64,000 nt of DNA, from NCBI GenBank assembly GCA_030168575.1, contig CP115555.1:248001-312000 (forward strand), written 5' to 3'. Shown piece after piece: positions 7,966 through 17,300 of this stretch (its first letter is position 1; the number at the start of each line of letters is the position of its first letter). The notes beneath the pieces are model-generated. The model was not told the origin of the DNA. It did no database searches and saw only the letters and a program-made list of their open reading frames with translations. A program made the position numbers and the translations under genes. This stretch comes from Methanomassiliicoccales archaeon LGM-RCC1 (GTDB lineage: Archaea; Thermoplasmatota; Thermoplasmata; Methanomassiliicoccales; Methanomethylophilaceae).

Positions 7966-9315
7966 TCAGCGGGAGCTCTTGTAGGCAAGGACCTTCTGCA
8001 GGAAGTTGTAGGGTACATCGGGGTTCGAATAGAAGTACAGATGGGGATAACCGGCGACGAGATTGCCTTCCTCGTGCATGCATGTGTACTCGGTGCCGTT
8101 GGTCTTGACGGCCTTCCAGAATCCTCCGCAGTTGTCGCTGTCCCAGTAATGGAACTCGTGACCCTTCACGGGACCGTCCTTCAGTATGGAATCCGATGCC
8201 TCGGAAGACACCGTGATGTATCCGAATCTGGAGAGTTTCTTGGTGTTCCTCACCTCACCCTTGATGACACCGCAGGAGTCGTGCATGACCCCTTCGCTGT
8301 CCTCGATCCTGTCATGGAGATACATGAAGCCTCCGCATTCGGCCAGGCAGGGCATGCCCTCTGCGACCTTATCGCGGATCTCCTTCATCATGGACTTGTT
8401 TGAGCAGAGCTTCGTTGCGTGGAGCTCGGGATACCCTCCGGAGAGGACGATTGCGTCCACATCGGGAAGGTGCTCATCGTTCAGCGGGGAGAACTCCACG
8501 ATCTCGGCACCCATCCTCCTCATGATCTCGATGTTGTCCTCGTAGGTGAAGCAGAAGACATCGTCCTGAGCGAGTCCGATCCTTACGGGTGAAGGCAAAG
8601 ATTTGACCTCAGGGATCTTGTATTCCAAGTCAGGAGCTGAGGATGCAAGTTCGATCAGGAGGTCGATATCCAAAGATCCTTCCAGGACCTCTGCCAGCTG
8701 GTTGAGCTTCTCCTTCAGCTCGTCTATCTCGTTCGGTAGGACCAGACCTAGATGCCTGCTCTCCAGCACGAGATGGCTGACCTTGGGTACATACCCGATG
8801 GCCTTCAGGCCCAGCTTCTCTACCTCGGGCTTGATCATGTTGAAGATCTTCTCGGACATCTGGTTGAAGATGACTCCCTTGATGTTGTTGTCGGTGAACT
8901 CCAGGAATCCTCTCAGAGTTGCTAGATTTGATATGCTGGCGCCCTTGCTGTTCAGCAAAAGGATGACGGGAGTGTCCAGCTTCCTCGAAACGTCGTGAGA
9001 GCTGGCGTCCATGCTCAGCGCGCTAATCCCATCGTAGAATCCCATGACTCCCTCGATGACCGATATGTCGTTCTCCGATGCGGTCCTGGAGAAGAGGTAT
9101 CTGAGCGTGTCCGTGCCTACGAAGTATGCGTCCAGGTTCTTGGATCTGGTCCCTATGACCCTGCTGTGGAACATCGGGTCGATGTAGTCGGGTCCGCACT
9201 TGAACGATGCGACCTTCAGGCCCCTGTTGACCAGGGCCTGCAGTATCCCGCATGTGATCAGTGTTTTCCCGCTGCCGCTTGCAGGGGCCGCGATCAGGAA
9301 CCTGGGGAGGGTCAT
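7966..9315 (-). CDS. cbiA: Cobyrinate a,c-diamide synthase
   Basis: ATP- and glutamine-dependent amidation of the a and c side chains of cobyrinate. The 449-residue protein has an N-terminal dethiobiotin-synthetase-like domain with P-loop APASGSGKTL, and a C-terminal class I glutamine amidotransferase domain with nucleophile motif LAECGGFMYL and a catalytic-type histidine in VKGHEFHYWD. The ATG at 9315 overlaps the stop of the cbiJET gene by ATGA; the open frame upstream of it is noise. It is the last gene of the leftward corrin operon. Confidence 0.95.
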   Translation of the reverse strand: MTLPRFLIAAPASGSGKTLITCGILQALVNRGLKVASFKCGPDYIDPMFHSRVIGTRSKNLDAYFVGTDTLRYLFSRTASENDISVIEGVMGFYDGISALSMDASSHDVSRKLDTPVILLLNSKGASISNLATLRGFLEFTDNNIKGVIFNQMSEKIFNMIKPEVEKLGLKAIGYVPKVSHLVLESRHLGLVLPNEIDELKEKLNQLAEVLEGSLDIDLLIELASSAPDLEYKIPEVKSLPSPVRIGLAQDDVFCFTYEDNIEIMRRMGAEIVEFSPLNDEHLPDVDAIVLSGGYPELHATKLCSNKSMMKEIRDKVAEGMPCLAECGGFMYLHDRIEDSEGVMHDSCGVIKGEVRNTKKLSRFGYITVSSEASDSILKDGPVKGHEFHYWDSDNCGGFWKAVKTNGTEYTCMHEEGNLVAGYPHLYFYSNPDVPYNFLQKVLAYKSSR

Positions 9316-11294
9316 CTGCCCCCCACCACCGCTATGTAGACGGGGTTCTGGGCCGTCATCAGATGATACTTGCCGAGCTTCCTGGCCTTGGAGACGTTGA
9401 TGCATGTGATCTCCTCCTCGACCAGACCGAACTCCCTGATGACCTGCGTGGTCTCCTCCAGTGTCTCGATGGTGACCGAGTTGATCACGATCCTGATGTC
9501 GGGATTCTTGTCCAGGAGGCACTTGATGATATCCTTCAGATTGCCTGAAGATCCTCCGATGAAAGCGTGTGTCGGTGCAGGCAGATCGGCCATAGCCTCG
9601 GGGGCCAGTCCCCTGATGACCTGAACATTCGGCGCCTTGAACTTGATCTTGTTCTCCTCGATGAGGTCTGCCGCGGGATCCTCCTTCTCCACCGCGTACA
9701 CCATACCGTTGACGGCCACCAGGGCCATCTCGATGGACACGGAACCGGTACCCGCTCCGACGTCGTAGATGATGGAATCGTCTGACAGTTTGAGCTTCGC
9801 CACGGACAGCGCCCTGACCTCGCTCTTCGTCATCGGAGCGTCCCCTCTGATGAACTCCTCGTCGGGGATGCTTATCGGGTTCGAGGTGACAGGCGAGGGG
9901 TTGCAGATCAATGCGACGCAGAGCTTCCCGAAGCTCTCCTTCAGGACATCCTCCGGCTTTCCGGAGAAGACCTTCTCGGTGTCGTATCCGAAGTCCTGGC
10001 CGACGGTGATGGTAACATCCATCCCGTAGTCGATGAACTCCTTTGCCATGGCGTGAACAGTATCCTCTTCGGACAGCAAAGTGAATACCTTGGCGTGCGT
10101 CCTGCTGAGCCCTATGAGGTTGGCGGGTCTGCCGTGAGCGCTGGTCATGTACACGTCCTGCCAGGATGTGCCGATCTTGGAGCAGAGATAGACGACGGAG
10201 GATATTCCCGGTTCGGTACGGACCTCGAACTCATCGCGGTCCAGCTTCTCCAGGAGCTTCTTCGCTCCGCTGTAGAATCCTATGTCCCCGGACATGAGGA
10301 CGGACACGTTGGTGTATCTTGGATTCTCTCTTAGGTACTTTATGATCTCGTCGGACCTGTATTCCTCGAGTATCTCCTTGCCCATGGCTACGGTCTCCAC
10401 CATCCTCTTGGCGCCAATCACGAAATCGGATTCGTCGATTCTCTGCTTGGCGGTCATGGTGAGTCCGTACTCGCCCATTCCGATGCCTATGACGTTGACA
10501 ATCCTCTTGGTAGAGGGAATTTCCTTATCCATCTTCAATCCCAACCTCTTTCCGAGGATGTCCAGGACCTCCTCGTATGTTGAACCTTCTTCCTTCGGCC
10601 TCTCGATGAGCACGACCGTCGCCCCTGCCCTCATGGCGGCACGGACCTTATCCTCGTATCCTCCCGCAGTGCCGGAATCCTTGGTGACCAGGTACTTGGC
10701 GTCGATCTGCTTCAGCGTGGCGTAGTTTGTTTCTTCCGAGAACGGGCCCTGCGCACAGATGAGGTTCTTGCCGGAGAAGCCGTACTCGGCGCATTTCTGG
10801 ACCGATTCCATTGTGGATAGCACCCTCGCGGTGACCCTCTCCTTGTAGTCGGGGATCTGCGTGTAGAGGGCTATGTCCTTCGATCCTGTAGAGGCCAGTA
10901 TGTTGCCCTCCTTGTCCTTCAGGTAGTCGATGGCCTCCTGGACCGTCGATACCTTCACAATCCTGTCGGAATCGGTGTCCGAATCCGACCTCTTGAGCCT
11001 GATGTAGTAAGCACCGGTTGCATCGCAGGCCTGCTTGATGTGCTCGGTGATGTTGAGGGCGTAGGGATGGGTGGCGTCGATGACGGTGTCATAGCCGTTC
11101 TCGCGGATGACGTTGGCGATGCCTTCCGCTCCTCCGCAGCTGCCTACCTTCACGTCTATCCTCTCGTCATAGCCCATGACCTCTGCGCCGTACTCGGTGG
11201 CGACCCTGACATGCACATCGGCACCGGCATCCGCCAGGCGCTTGGACAGGGTCCTGCCCTCTGATGTGCCCGAGAAGATGAATATTCCGCTCAT
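9312..11294 (-). CDS. cbiJET: Fused CbiJ-CbiE-CbiT corrin biosynthesis enzyme
   Basis: A 660-residue fusion. Residues 1 to about 255 are CbiJ, precorrin-6A/cobalt-precorrin-6A reductase (start MSGIFIFSGTSEGRTLSKRL; DATHPYA; GPFSEETNYATL). Residues about 270-470 are CbiE, a tetrapyrrole methylase (VNVIGIGMGEYGLT; VSVLMSGDIGFYSGAKKL). Residues about 480-660 are CbiT, the C15-methylating decarboxylase, with SAM loop DVGAGTGSVSIEMAL. Together they would reduce and methylate the ring at C5 and C15 and decarboxylate it. Start and stop both overlap neighbours by ATGA. Confidence 0.93.
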   Translation of the reverse strand: MSGIFIFSGTSEGRTLSKRLADAGADVHVRVATEYGAEVMGYDERIDVKVGSCGGAEGIANVIRENGYDTVIDATHPYALNITEHIKQACDATGAYYIRLKRSDSDTDSDRIVKVSTVQEAIDYLKDKEGNILASTGSKDIALYTQIPDYKERVTARVLSTMESVQKCAEYGFSGKNLICAQGPFSEETNYATLKQIDAKYLVTKDSGTAGGYEDKVRAAMRAGATVVLIERPKEEGSTYEEVLDILGKRLGLKMDKEIPSTKRIVNVIGIGMGEYGLTMTAKQRIDESDFVIGAKRMVETVAMGKEILEEYRSDEIIKYLRENPRYTNVSVLMSGDIGFYSGAKKLLEKLDRDEFEVRTEPGISSVVYLCSKIGTSWQDVYMTSAHGRPANLIGLSRTHAKVFTLLSEEDTVHAMAKEFIDYGMDVTITVGQDFGYDTEKVFSGKPEDVLKESFGKLCVALICNPSPVTSNPISIPDEEFIRGDAPMTKSEVRALSVAKLKLSDDSIIYDVGAGTGSVSIEMALVAVNGMVYAVEKEDPAADLIEENKIKFKAPNVQVIRGLAPEAMADLPAPTHAFIGGSSGNLKDIIKCLLDKNPDIRIVINSVTIETLEETTQVIREFGLVEEEITCINVSKARKLGKYHLMTAQNPVYIAVVGGR

Positions 11295-12319
11295 AGGAAC
11301 CTCAGCTCCATGGGCCTGCGGCATATGGCCAGCGTCATGCCGTCCTTGGCTGTCTTGCGTCTGATGATCTCCCCTCCGAACGGCCTGATTGATGACCTCT
11401 CGCACACGCAGTCGACTGCGGTGACGGATTTCACGAAATCCGATTTGGAGAATTCTCCCTCGAGCTCCAGCAGTTCCTCTGACGTGAAGAACTTGGCAGG
11501 CACGCGGTAATTCTTTGCCAATTCCAGGATCGCGGCCTCGTCCTTCTTAAGATCTATGCTGCATACAGCACCGATCCTCTGATCTGGAATCCTGTCCTCT
11601 TTCAGGACGGAGGAAATGAACTCTCTCAGCTTTGCAGGGTCCGTGTCGCGTTTGCAGCCGACCCCCAGAATGATGTCCATGGGAACGAGCCTCATGGTCG
11701 TCCCGAAAGGTTTCTTCTCGATATCCGTGGAGATGCTCACACCGAATTCTCCCGAATCTGCTAATGTAAGGCCTGCTGGCAGATCTCCCTGCACGGGGAT
11801 CTCTGTAGTGAAGCCCACGAAGCCTCCGTCCAGTACCCTGACGGAGACGTCCTGGGCGGTCTTCAGCCCCATTATCCTGAGGTTGTTGACGGTTGCGAAG
11901 GTGTCCACGGAGAACTTGCCGTTGAGGTCGGTGGCTGTAGTGATTATCGGTTCCGATCCCAGACGCTCGGCGATCCTTGCTGTCAGTGCGTTAGCACCGC
12001 CGATGTGCCCTGCCAGAAGAGCTACGGTCCAATGGGCGTGCTCATCCATGCCGATGACGGCGGGATCGACGGCCTTGGATCTGATGTAGGGTGCGATGTA
12101 CCTGACGGCGATGCCTATCGCACCGATGAAAACGATCGCATCGCACTCCTTGAACGACTCCCCGGTCCATACGCTGGTCTTCTCCTCTATGCGCTCCACA
12201 CCCAGGGTGTCGCACTGCGTCTTGGCGAAGATCCTGATGTCCTCCTCTGGGAAGGCCTCCTTGAGTCTGATGGCCGTCCTGCAACCGTTCGTAGAGAAAG
12301 CTATTGCATTGATCCTCAT
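11291..12319 (-). CDS. cbiG: Cobalt-precorrin-5A hydrolase
   Basis: CbiG opens the delta-lactone of cobalt-precorrin-5A and releases acetaldehyde in the anaerobic pathway. The 342-residue protein has the family order: N-terminal AFSTNGCRTA, central FIGAIGIAVRYIAP, GHIGGANALTARIAE with ITTATDLN, and a C-terminal domain with ILGVGCKRDTD. Full length for the family. It overlaps cbiD upstream and cbiJET downstream by ATGA. Confidence 0.94.
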   Translation of the reverse strand: MRINAIAFSTNGCRTAIRLKEAFPEEDIRIFAKTQCDTLGVERIEEKTSVWTGESFKECDAIVFIGAIGIAVRYIAPYIRSKAVDPAVIGMDEHAHWTVALLAGHIGGANALTARIAERLGSEPIITTATDLNGKFSVDTFATVNNLRIMGLKTAQDVSVRVLDGGFVGFTTEIPVQGDLPAGLTLADSGEFGVSISTDIEKKPFGTTMRLVPMDIILGVGCKRDTDPAKLREFISSVLKEDRIPDQRIGAVCSIDLKKDEAAILELAKNYRVPAKFFTSEELLELEGEFSKSDFVKSVTAVDCVCERSSIRPFGGEIIRRKTAKDGMTLAICRRPMELRFL

Positions 12320-13449
12320 AGGTCCTCCTCCCTTATCTCGTCAAGCATCTGGTCGGCCAGACTGGTCTTGCCCAGAAGCCCGTAGACCGAAGAGAACATC
12401 ACGGCGGATGTCCTTATCGCGCCTCCGGTGCGGTGATTCATGTAGAACTCTATCTTGTCTATGAGGAGCTTCGATACCTCCGGTATGAGGTTCTCCTCGT
12501 TGATGATGTCCAGCGCATCATCTGTGGAGATGCAGTTCATTATCCTCTTGACGGCGTCCAGGCTGGCGCCTGCCACCGCTGCGTTCGCGGCCAGGATCTC
12601 CATCCTGGCATCCGCATTGCGGGAATGGGTGTTGAATATGCCTCCAGCGACCTTGACGATCTTCCCAAGATTCGAGACCAGGACGATATCGCGCTCGATC
12701 TCGCAAGCGTAATCGAGCATCTCGCCGACGAAGTTGCTGCACTTTACGGCGGATTCCGGATCGATCCCCGGAAGCCCTTGGGAGAACTCCTTTCCGTAGT
12801 TACCAGGAACGACCAGCAGGACCTTGTTGCCCTGGGAGCGCATGTTCATCTCCGTCTTGATCGTATTGACCAGAGCGGTCTCGCTCATAGGCTCGACGAT
12901 ACCGCTGGTGCCCAGGATTGATATCCCTCCAGTGATCCCCAGACGGGGGTTGAATGTCTTCTTGGCGATCTCCTCTCCTTCAGGAACGGAGATGACGATA
13001 TCGAACCCGCCCTTGTAATCGGATGAGAACCTGACGTCCTCCACCGCCTCCTTGATCATGGAGCGGGGGACACGGTTGATCGCGGCGTTACCGACAGGCT
13101 GATCGAGTCCCTTCCTGGTGACCCTGCCTACTCCGAAGCCTCCGTCGATGTTGATACCTGATTCTGCCTTGGATACCTTGGAGTACACGAGGGTGCCGTG
13201 AGTGGCATCGATGTCGTCCCCTCCGTCCTTCCTGACGGCGCACGTGACGTATCCGTCCTCGATATGCATATCCTCCACTGGAAGGTCCAGAGTGATCCCT
13301 TTAGGTGTGTGAATCCTGACCGACTCCACCGGTTTCCCCGTGAGCAGGGCCTCCGTGGCCGCCTTCGTAGCTGCGGCTGCGCATGTGCCAGTGGTATGCC
13401 CGCGTTTGAGCTTCTTGTTGTTTACAAAAACGTAGGAGTCGTCGTTCAT
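12316..13449 (-). CDS. cbiD: Cobalt-precorrin-5B C1-methyltransferase
   Basis: CbiD methylates C1 of the corrin ring using S-adenosylmethionine. The 377-residue protein begins with the characteristic KKLKRGHTTGTCAAAATKAA and contains INIDGGFGVGRVTRKGLDQPVG and ILGTSGIVEPMSETAL, all conserved in the family. First gene of the leftward corrin operon, transcribed away from cbiL across an 82-base shared promoter region. Confidence 0.95.
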   Translation of the reverse strand: MNDDSYVFVNNKKLKRGHTTGTCAAAATKAATEALLTGKPVESVRIHTPKGITLDLPVEDMHIEDGYVTCAVRKDGGDDIDATHGTLVYSKVSKAESGINIDGGFGVGRVTRKGLDQPVGNAAINRVPRSMIKEAVEDVRFSSDYKGGFDIVISVPEGEEIAKKTFNPRLGITGGISILGTSGIVEPMSETALVNTIKTEMNMRSQGNKVLLVVPGNYGKEFSQGLPGIDPESAVKCSNFVGEMLDYACEIERDIVLVSNLGKIVKVAGGIFNTHSRNADARMEILAANAAVAGASLDAVKRIMNCISTDDALDIINEENLIPEVSKLLIDKIEFYMNHRTGGAIRTSAVMFSSVYGLLGKTSLADQMLDEIREEDL

Positions 13450-13531
13450 GGTACCCAGTGTTTGCTTCCCTTATGCATATACTACACTATTTATTTCTGT
13501 TTGGTTTATCTATCCTAGAGAAGGTACGCGC
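13450..13531. promoter_or_regulatory. Divergent promoter region of the corrin operons
   Basis: This 82-base AT-rich spacer separates the starts of cbiD (leftward) and cbiL (rightward). Candidate TATA tracts are ATATGCATAAG on the minus strand and CTATTTATTTC on the plus strand. No cobalamin-riboswitch-like structure is evident, and the spacer is too short for one on each side. A ribosome-binding site (GAGAAGG) precedes the cbiL GTG. Confidence 0.45.
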
Positions 13532-14205
13532 GTGACTGGAAAACTATACGGAGTCAGCGTAGGACCAGGACAGCCTGGACTGCTGACATTGAAGGCTAAG
13601 GAGATTATCGAGAAATGCGACATCGTCGCATACCCCGTCAAGACAGCTGGAGAGGGGAGCGTAGCCCTTAACATTATCAAGCCCACTGTGGACATCTCGA
13701 AGAAAGAGGTCAGGGAGTACGTGTTCTCCATGAATCCCGACTACGCTGTCCGCGAGCAGGGCTGGAAGAAGGCCTACGACGACATATGCTCCGCTCTGGA
13801 AGAGGGCAAGAGCATCGCGATGATCACCCTCGGCGACCTTAGCATTTTCAGCACGTACATGCGCATAGACAAGATGATCAAGTCCAGGGGATACTCCACG
13901 GAGCCTCGCTCGCAGGCATCCCTTTGACGATGGGCGAGGAGGCGTTGGTTGTCATACCCTTCAACCAATCCCAGTTCGAGAAGCTGGAGGTCGCTCTCGA
14001 CCACTTCGAGAACATCGTGGTCATGAAGGCGTACAAGCATGTGGACCAGATCGCAGAGAGGGTCGTGGCCAAGGGACGCAACATCTCGTGTATAACAGTA
14101 ATGAGCAACATCGGAATGGAGGACCAGTACATCGGCCCCGTCGTCAAGGGACGCGAGTACGGTTACTTCACAACGCTTTTAATCAAAACGGAGGAGAAAG
14201 AATGA
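13532..14205 (+). pseudogene. cbiL: Cobalt-precorrin-2 C20-methyltransferase with frameshifting deletion
   Basis: From a GTG start the first frame encodes 124 family-like residues (VTGKLYGVSVGPGQPGLLTL to IKSRGYSTE) and then leaves the correct frame, stopping at 13927. The second half resumes in another frame at GASLAGIPLTMGEEALVVIP and ends at 14205. In the family a segment of about ten residues, usually containing PG-x-SSF, joins these halves and is absent. A deletion whose length is not a multiple of three is inferred near 13899-13905. Everything else is intact. The gene is needed for corrin synthesis and the downstream genes are intact, so a recent mutation or a sequence or assembly error is likely. 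Confidence 0.8.
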
Positions 14206-14966
14206 TAACATTCATCGGAGCGGGTCCCGGAGACCCTGAGTTGATTACGATCAAGGGAAAGAAGAAGATCGATGAGGCCGACGTCATCATCTACGCCGGT
14301 TCACTGGTCAACCCCGCCGTCCTCGACGGCCACAAGCCCGGTGCTAAGATCTACGACAGCGCATTCATGCACCTGGACGAGGTCATCGAGGTCATGAAGA
14401 AGGCCGAGGACGAGGGAAAGAAGTGCGTCCGCGTCCATACTGGCGACCCCGCCATCTACGGGGCCCACAGGGAGCAGATGGACAGGCTCGACGAGCTCAA
14501 CATCGATTACGAGGTCATCCCCGGAGTCAGCTCGGCATTCGGAACCGCTGCCGTCCTCAAGAAGGAGTACACCCTCCCCGGAGAGAACCAGAGTCAGACC
14601 GTCATCTTCACAAGGATGGAGGGAAGGACCCCCATGCCCCCTGGAGAGAAGCTCGTGGACCTCGCAAGGCACAGGGCAACGATGGTCATCTTCCTATCCG
14701 TGGGATTCCTCGACCAGCTCTCAGCACAGTGCATCGAGGGAGGATATCCCCCTGAGACCCCTGTCGCCGTCGTTTACAAGGCGACATGGCCCGACCAGAA
14801 GATCGTCATCGGTACCCTGGCGGACATCGAGCAGAAGGTCAAGGCAGCCGGAATCACCAAGACCGCCCTCACTGTGGTCGGTAACTTCCTGGAGGGAGAC
14901 TACAAGCTCTCCAAGCTCTACGACAAGCACTTCTCGACAGAGTTCCGCAAGGCGGTGGACGAATGA
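14202..14966 (+). CDS. cbiF: Cobalt-precorrin-4 C11-methyltransferase
   Basis: Tetrapyrrole methylase, 254 residues. N-terminal ITFIGAGPGDPELITIKGKK, the VHTGDPAIYGAHREQMDRL motif of C11-methylases, the VIPGVSSAFGTAAVLKKEYT segment and the FTRMEGRTPMPPGEKL motif are all present, which distinguishes CbiF/CobM from the paralogues around it. It overlaps the cbiL stop by ATGA and is followed by cbiH with another ATGA overlap. Confidence 0.95.
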   Translation: MITFIGAGPGDPELITIKGKKKIDEADVIIYAGSLVNPAVLDGHKPGAKIYDSAFMHLDEVIEVMKKAEDEGKKCVRVHTGDPAIYGAHREQMDRLDELNIDYEVIPGVSSAFGTAAVLKKEYTLPGENQSQTVIFTRMEGRTPMPPGEKLVDLARHRATMVIFLSVGFLDQLSAQCIEGGYPPETPVAVVYKATWPDQKIVIGTLADIEQKVKAAGITKTALTVVGNFLEGDYKLSKLYDKHFSTEFRKAVDE

Positions 14967-15697
14967 AGGGAAAACTCCACGTCGTTGGTTTCGGACCCGG
15001 CGGGAAGGAGCACATGACCTTCAAGGCCGCCGACGTCATCCAGAACGCTGATGTCGTCACCGGATACACCACATACGTCAACATCATCAAGCCCTACTTC
15101 CCCGACAAGACCTACAAGGCCACCGGGATGATGAAGGAGGTCGACCGCTGCAGGATGGCCATAGAAGATGCCATGGAAGGAAAGGACGTCGCCATGATCT
15201 CCTCCGGCGACTCCGGTATCTACGGAATGGCAGGGATCATCTACCAGCTGGCGGACGAGATGAAGGCCGATATCGAGATCGACACCGTGCCCGGCATCAC
15301 CGCCGCATCCACCGCCGCATCGGTCCTCGGAGCACCGCTCATGCACGACCTGGCAATCATCAGCCTTTCCGATCTGATGACCCCCATCGACCTCATCATG
15401 AAGCGCGTCGACTGCGCCGGGATCGGAGACATGATCGTCTGCCTCTACAACCCCAAAAGCAAGGGCAGGACGGAATACCTCAATCAGGCTCAACAGATAT
15501 TGTTGAAACACCGCTCGGCCGACACACCAGTCGGTATCGTCCGCAACGCCGGACGTGAAGACGAGCACAAGGAGATCACCACCCTCGGCGATCTCGACAA
15601 AGCGGAAGTTGACATGTTCTGCATGGTTATCATCGGTAACTCGCAGACCTACGTGTCCAACGGACGCATGATTACTCCCAGAGGATACAGAATCTGA
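14963..15697 (+). CDS. cbiH: Cobalt-factor III C17-methyltransferase
   Basis: Methylates C17 with ring contraction in the anaerobic pathway. The 244-residue protein has GKLHVVGFGPGGKEHMT at the start, SSGDSGIYGMAG, and VPGITAASTAASVLGAPLMHD followed by ISLSDLMTP, diagnostic for CbiH/CobJ. LYNPKSKGR lies near the C-terminal domain. No ferredoxin or CbiG fusion is present. Confidence 0.94.
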   Translation: MKGKLHVVGFGPGGKEHMTFKAADVIQNADVVTGYTTYVNIIKPYFPDKTYKATGMMKEVDRCRMAIEDAMEGKDVAMISSGDSGIYGMAGIIYQLADEMKADIEIDTVPGITAASTAASVLGAPLMHDLAIISLSDLMTPIDLIMKRVDCAGIGDMIVCLYNPKSKGRTEYLNQAQQILLKHRSADTPVGIVRNAGREDEHKEITTLGDLDKAEVDMFCMVIIGNSQTYVSNGRMITPRGYRI

Positions 15698-15709
15698 GGT
15701 GTGAGAAAA

Positions 15710-16339
15710 ATGGCAATAACAGTAGTGAAACCAGAGGACATAGAGAAGAGGAGCATGGAGATCATCACTTCGGAGCTGGGCGGCAGGACATGGCCGGAGC
15801 CCCAGTTCTCCATCGTGAAGAGATGCATCCATACCTCGGCAGACTTCGACTACGCGGACAACCTGAAGTTCTCCAAGGACGCCGAGATGATCGGTGTCAG
15901 GGCAATCAGGGAGGGCGCCCACATCGTCACCGACACTAAGATGGCGGCGGCGGGCATCAACAAGAACAAGCTCAAGGAGTACGGCGGAGAGGTCCACTGC
16001 TTCATCAGCGACGACGATGTCGTCAAGGAAGCTAAGGAGAGAGGCTGCACCCGTGCCACCATCTGCATGGAGAAGGGAGCGGAGATCGCCAAGGAGCATC
16101 CCGTCATATTCGCCATCGGCAATGCGCCCACCGCGTTGGTAAGGCTCGCAGAGATGATCGACGCCAAGGAGCTGGAGCCCACGCTCATCATCGGCGCTCC
16201 CGTGGGATTCGTCAACGTCGTCGAGTCCAAGGAGCTCATCCTTGAGAGGGACGTCCCCTACATCATCCCCGTGGGAAGGAAGGGCGGTTCCAACATCGCG
16301 GCCACGATCTGCAACGCCATGATGTACTACAAGGGCTGA
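15710..16339 (+). CDS. cbiC: Cobalt-precorrin-8 methylmutase
   Basis: Moves the C11 methyl group to C12, giving cobyrinate. The 209-residue protein has the substrate-site KRCIHTSADFDYADNL, in which the histidine is the family's catalytic residue, TDTKMAAAGINKNKL, and IGNAPTALVRL with APVGFVNVVESKE. The ATG at 15710 is preferred over an in-frame GTG at 15701 because GAGGTGTG lies just before it. Confidence 0.95.
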   Translation: MAITVVKPEDIEKRSMEIITSELGGRTWPEPQFSIVKRCIHTSADFDYADNLKFSKDAEMIGVRAIREGAHIVTDTKMAAAGINKNKLKEYGGEVHCFISDDDVVKEAKERGCTRATICMEKGAEIAKEHPVIFAIGNAPTALVRLAEMIDAKELEPTLIIGAPVGFVNVVESKELILERDVPYIIPVGRKGGSNIAATICNAMMYYKG

Positions 16340-16353
16340 GACCCGGTGATCGT

Positions 16354-17151
16354 ATGACGGACAAGGCGATATTGGTAGTCAGTTTCGGTACCAGTTACAA
16401 GGAGACACGCGAGAAGACCATCGACGCCGTCGAGAAGGCGGTCGCATCGAAGTATCCCGACTGGAAGGTCGCAAGGGCCTTCACCAGCAGGATGATCATC
16501 AAGAAGCTGAAGGATCGCGACGGTATTCAGATCGATTACATCACCGACGCCTTCCAGAGACTGATCGATGAGGGTGTGAGAAAGGTGGTGGTCCTCCCGA
16601 CCCATGTGATGAACGGTATCGAGTACGAAGATGTCGCCAGGATCTCGTCCGAATTCAAGGACAGGTTCGACTGCTTCCGCATGTGCACTCCACTTCTGAC
16701 AACGGAGGAGGACTACGACGCTGTGATCGATGCCATCGACAAATCCTACCTCCAGAGAGTATTCAACGATGCTCCCGTGGGAAGGGCGATGGTGTTCATG
16801 GGACACGGCACCGAGCATTTCGCCAACGCATGCTACTGCGAACTGCAGATGAAGCTGTCGGCCTTGGGATACCAGCATGTCTACGTCACTACGGTCGAAG
16901 GGTTCCCCTCGTTCGAGGACACGATGGCCGCGATGGCCAGCCACAAGTACAACATGGTCTACCTCGCACCGTTCATGCTGGTCGCCGGAGACCATGCCGT
17001 CAACGACATGGCCGGAGATGAGGAGGATTCGCTGAGATCCAAATTCATCGATGCCGGATGCGAGGTCGAATGCATCCTCGAGGGACTCGGGGAGCAGAAG
17101 GCATTCCAGGACCTCTTCCTCAAGCACCTTGAGAACGTCATCAAGCAATGA
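16354..17151 (+). CDS. cbiK: Sirohydrochlorin cobaltochelatase, CbiK type
   Basis: Inserts Co2+ into sirohydrochlorin at the entry of the anaerobic corrin route. At 265 residues it matches the long CbiK form and not the short archaeal CbiX-S. N-terminal AILVVSFGTSYKETREKTI, metal-binding-type histidines in MGHGTEHFANACY and the C-terminal PFMLVAGDHAVNDMAG are as in CbiK. Last gene of the rightward corrin operon; a hairpin terminator follows. Confidence 0.93.
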   Translation: MTDKAILVVSFGTSYKETREKTIDAVEKAVASKYPDWKVARAFTSRMIIKKLKDRDGIQIDYITDAFQRLIDEGVRKVVVLPTHVMNGIEYEDVARISSEFKDRFDCFRMCTPLLTTEEDYDAVIDAIDKSYLQRVFNDAPVGRAMVFMGHGTEHFANACYCELQMKLSALGYQHVYVTTVEGFPSFEDTMAAMASHKYNMVYLAPFMLVAGDHAVNDMAGDEEDSLRSKFIDAGCEVECILEGLGEQKAFQDLFLKHLENVIKQ

Positions 17152-17157
17152 AACACT

Positions 17158-17173
17158 GGGGGAGCCATCCCCC
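17158..17173 (+). terminator. Hairpin after cbiK
   Basis: GGGGGA and TCCCCC pair around the loop GCCA, 6 bases after the cbiK stop. The following CGATTTCCTTCT is only mildly T-rich. Confidence 0.5.
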
Positions 17174-17260
17174 GATTTCCTTCTGATACTGGCACACGGA
17201 AGCCGATTCTTCCGATGAACCGCTTGTACCCCCATTTATCCTTGGAACAGGCGCGTTTAT

Positions 17261-17270
17261 TTTTTTATAC
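17261..17270 (+). promoter_or_regulatory. TATA box for the endonuclease IV-like gene
   Basis: TTTTTTATAC at 17261-17270 lies 31-40 bases before the ATG at 17301 and predicts a start site near 17291. Confidence 0.55.
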
Positions 17271-17300
17271 AGGCTGGAAGATACCGAGCCGAGTGATTTC

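Noticed and set aside
13450-13531. Cobalamin riboswitch upstream of the cbi genes
   Set aside because: The spacer is only 82 bases shared by two operons and shows no B12-box-like structure.
14918-16099. Minus-strand open frame of 393 codons
   Set aside because: It is antisense to cbiH and cbiC, both intact and motif-supported.
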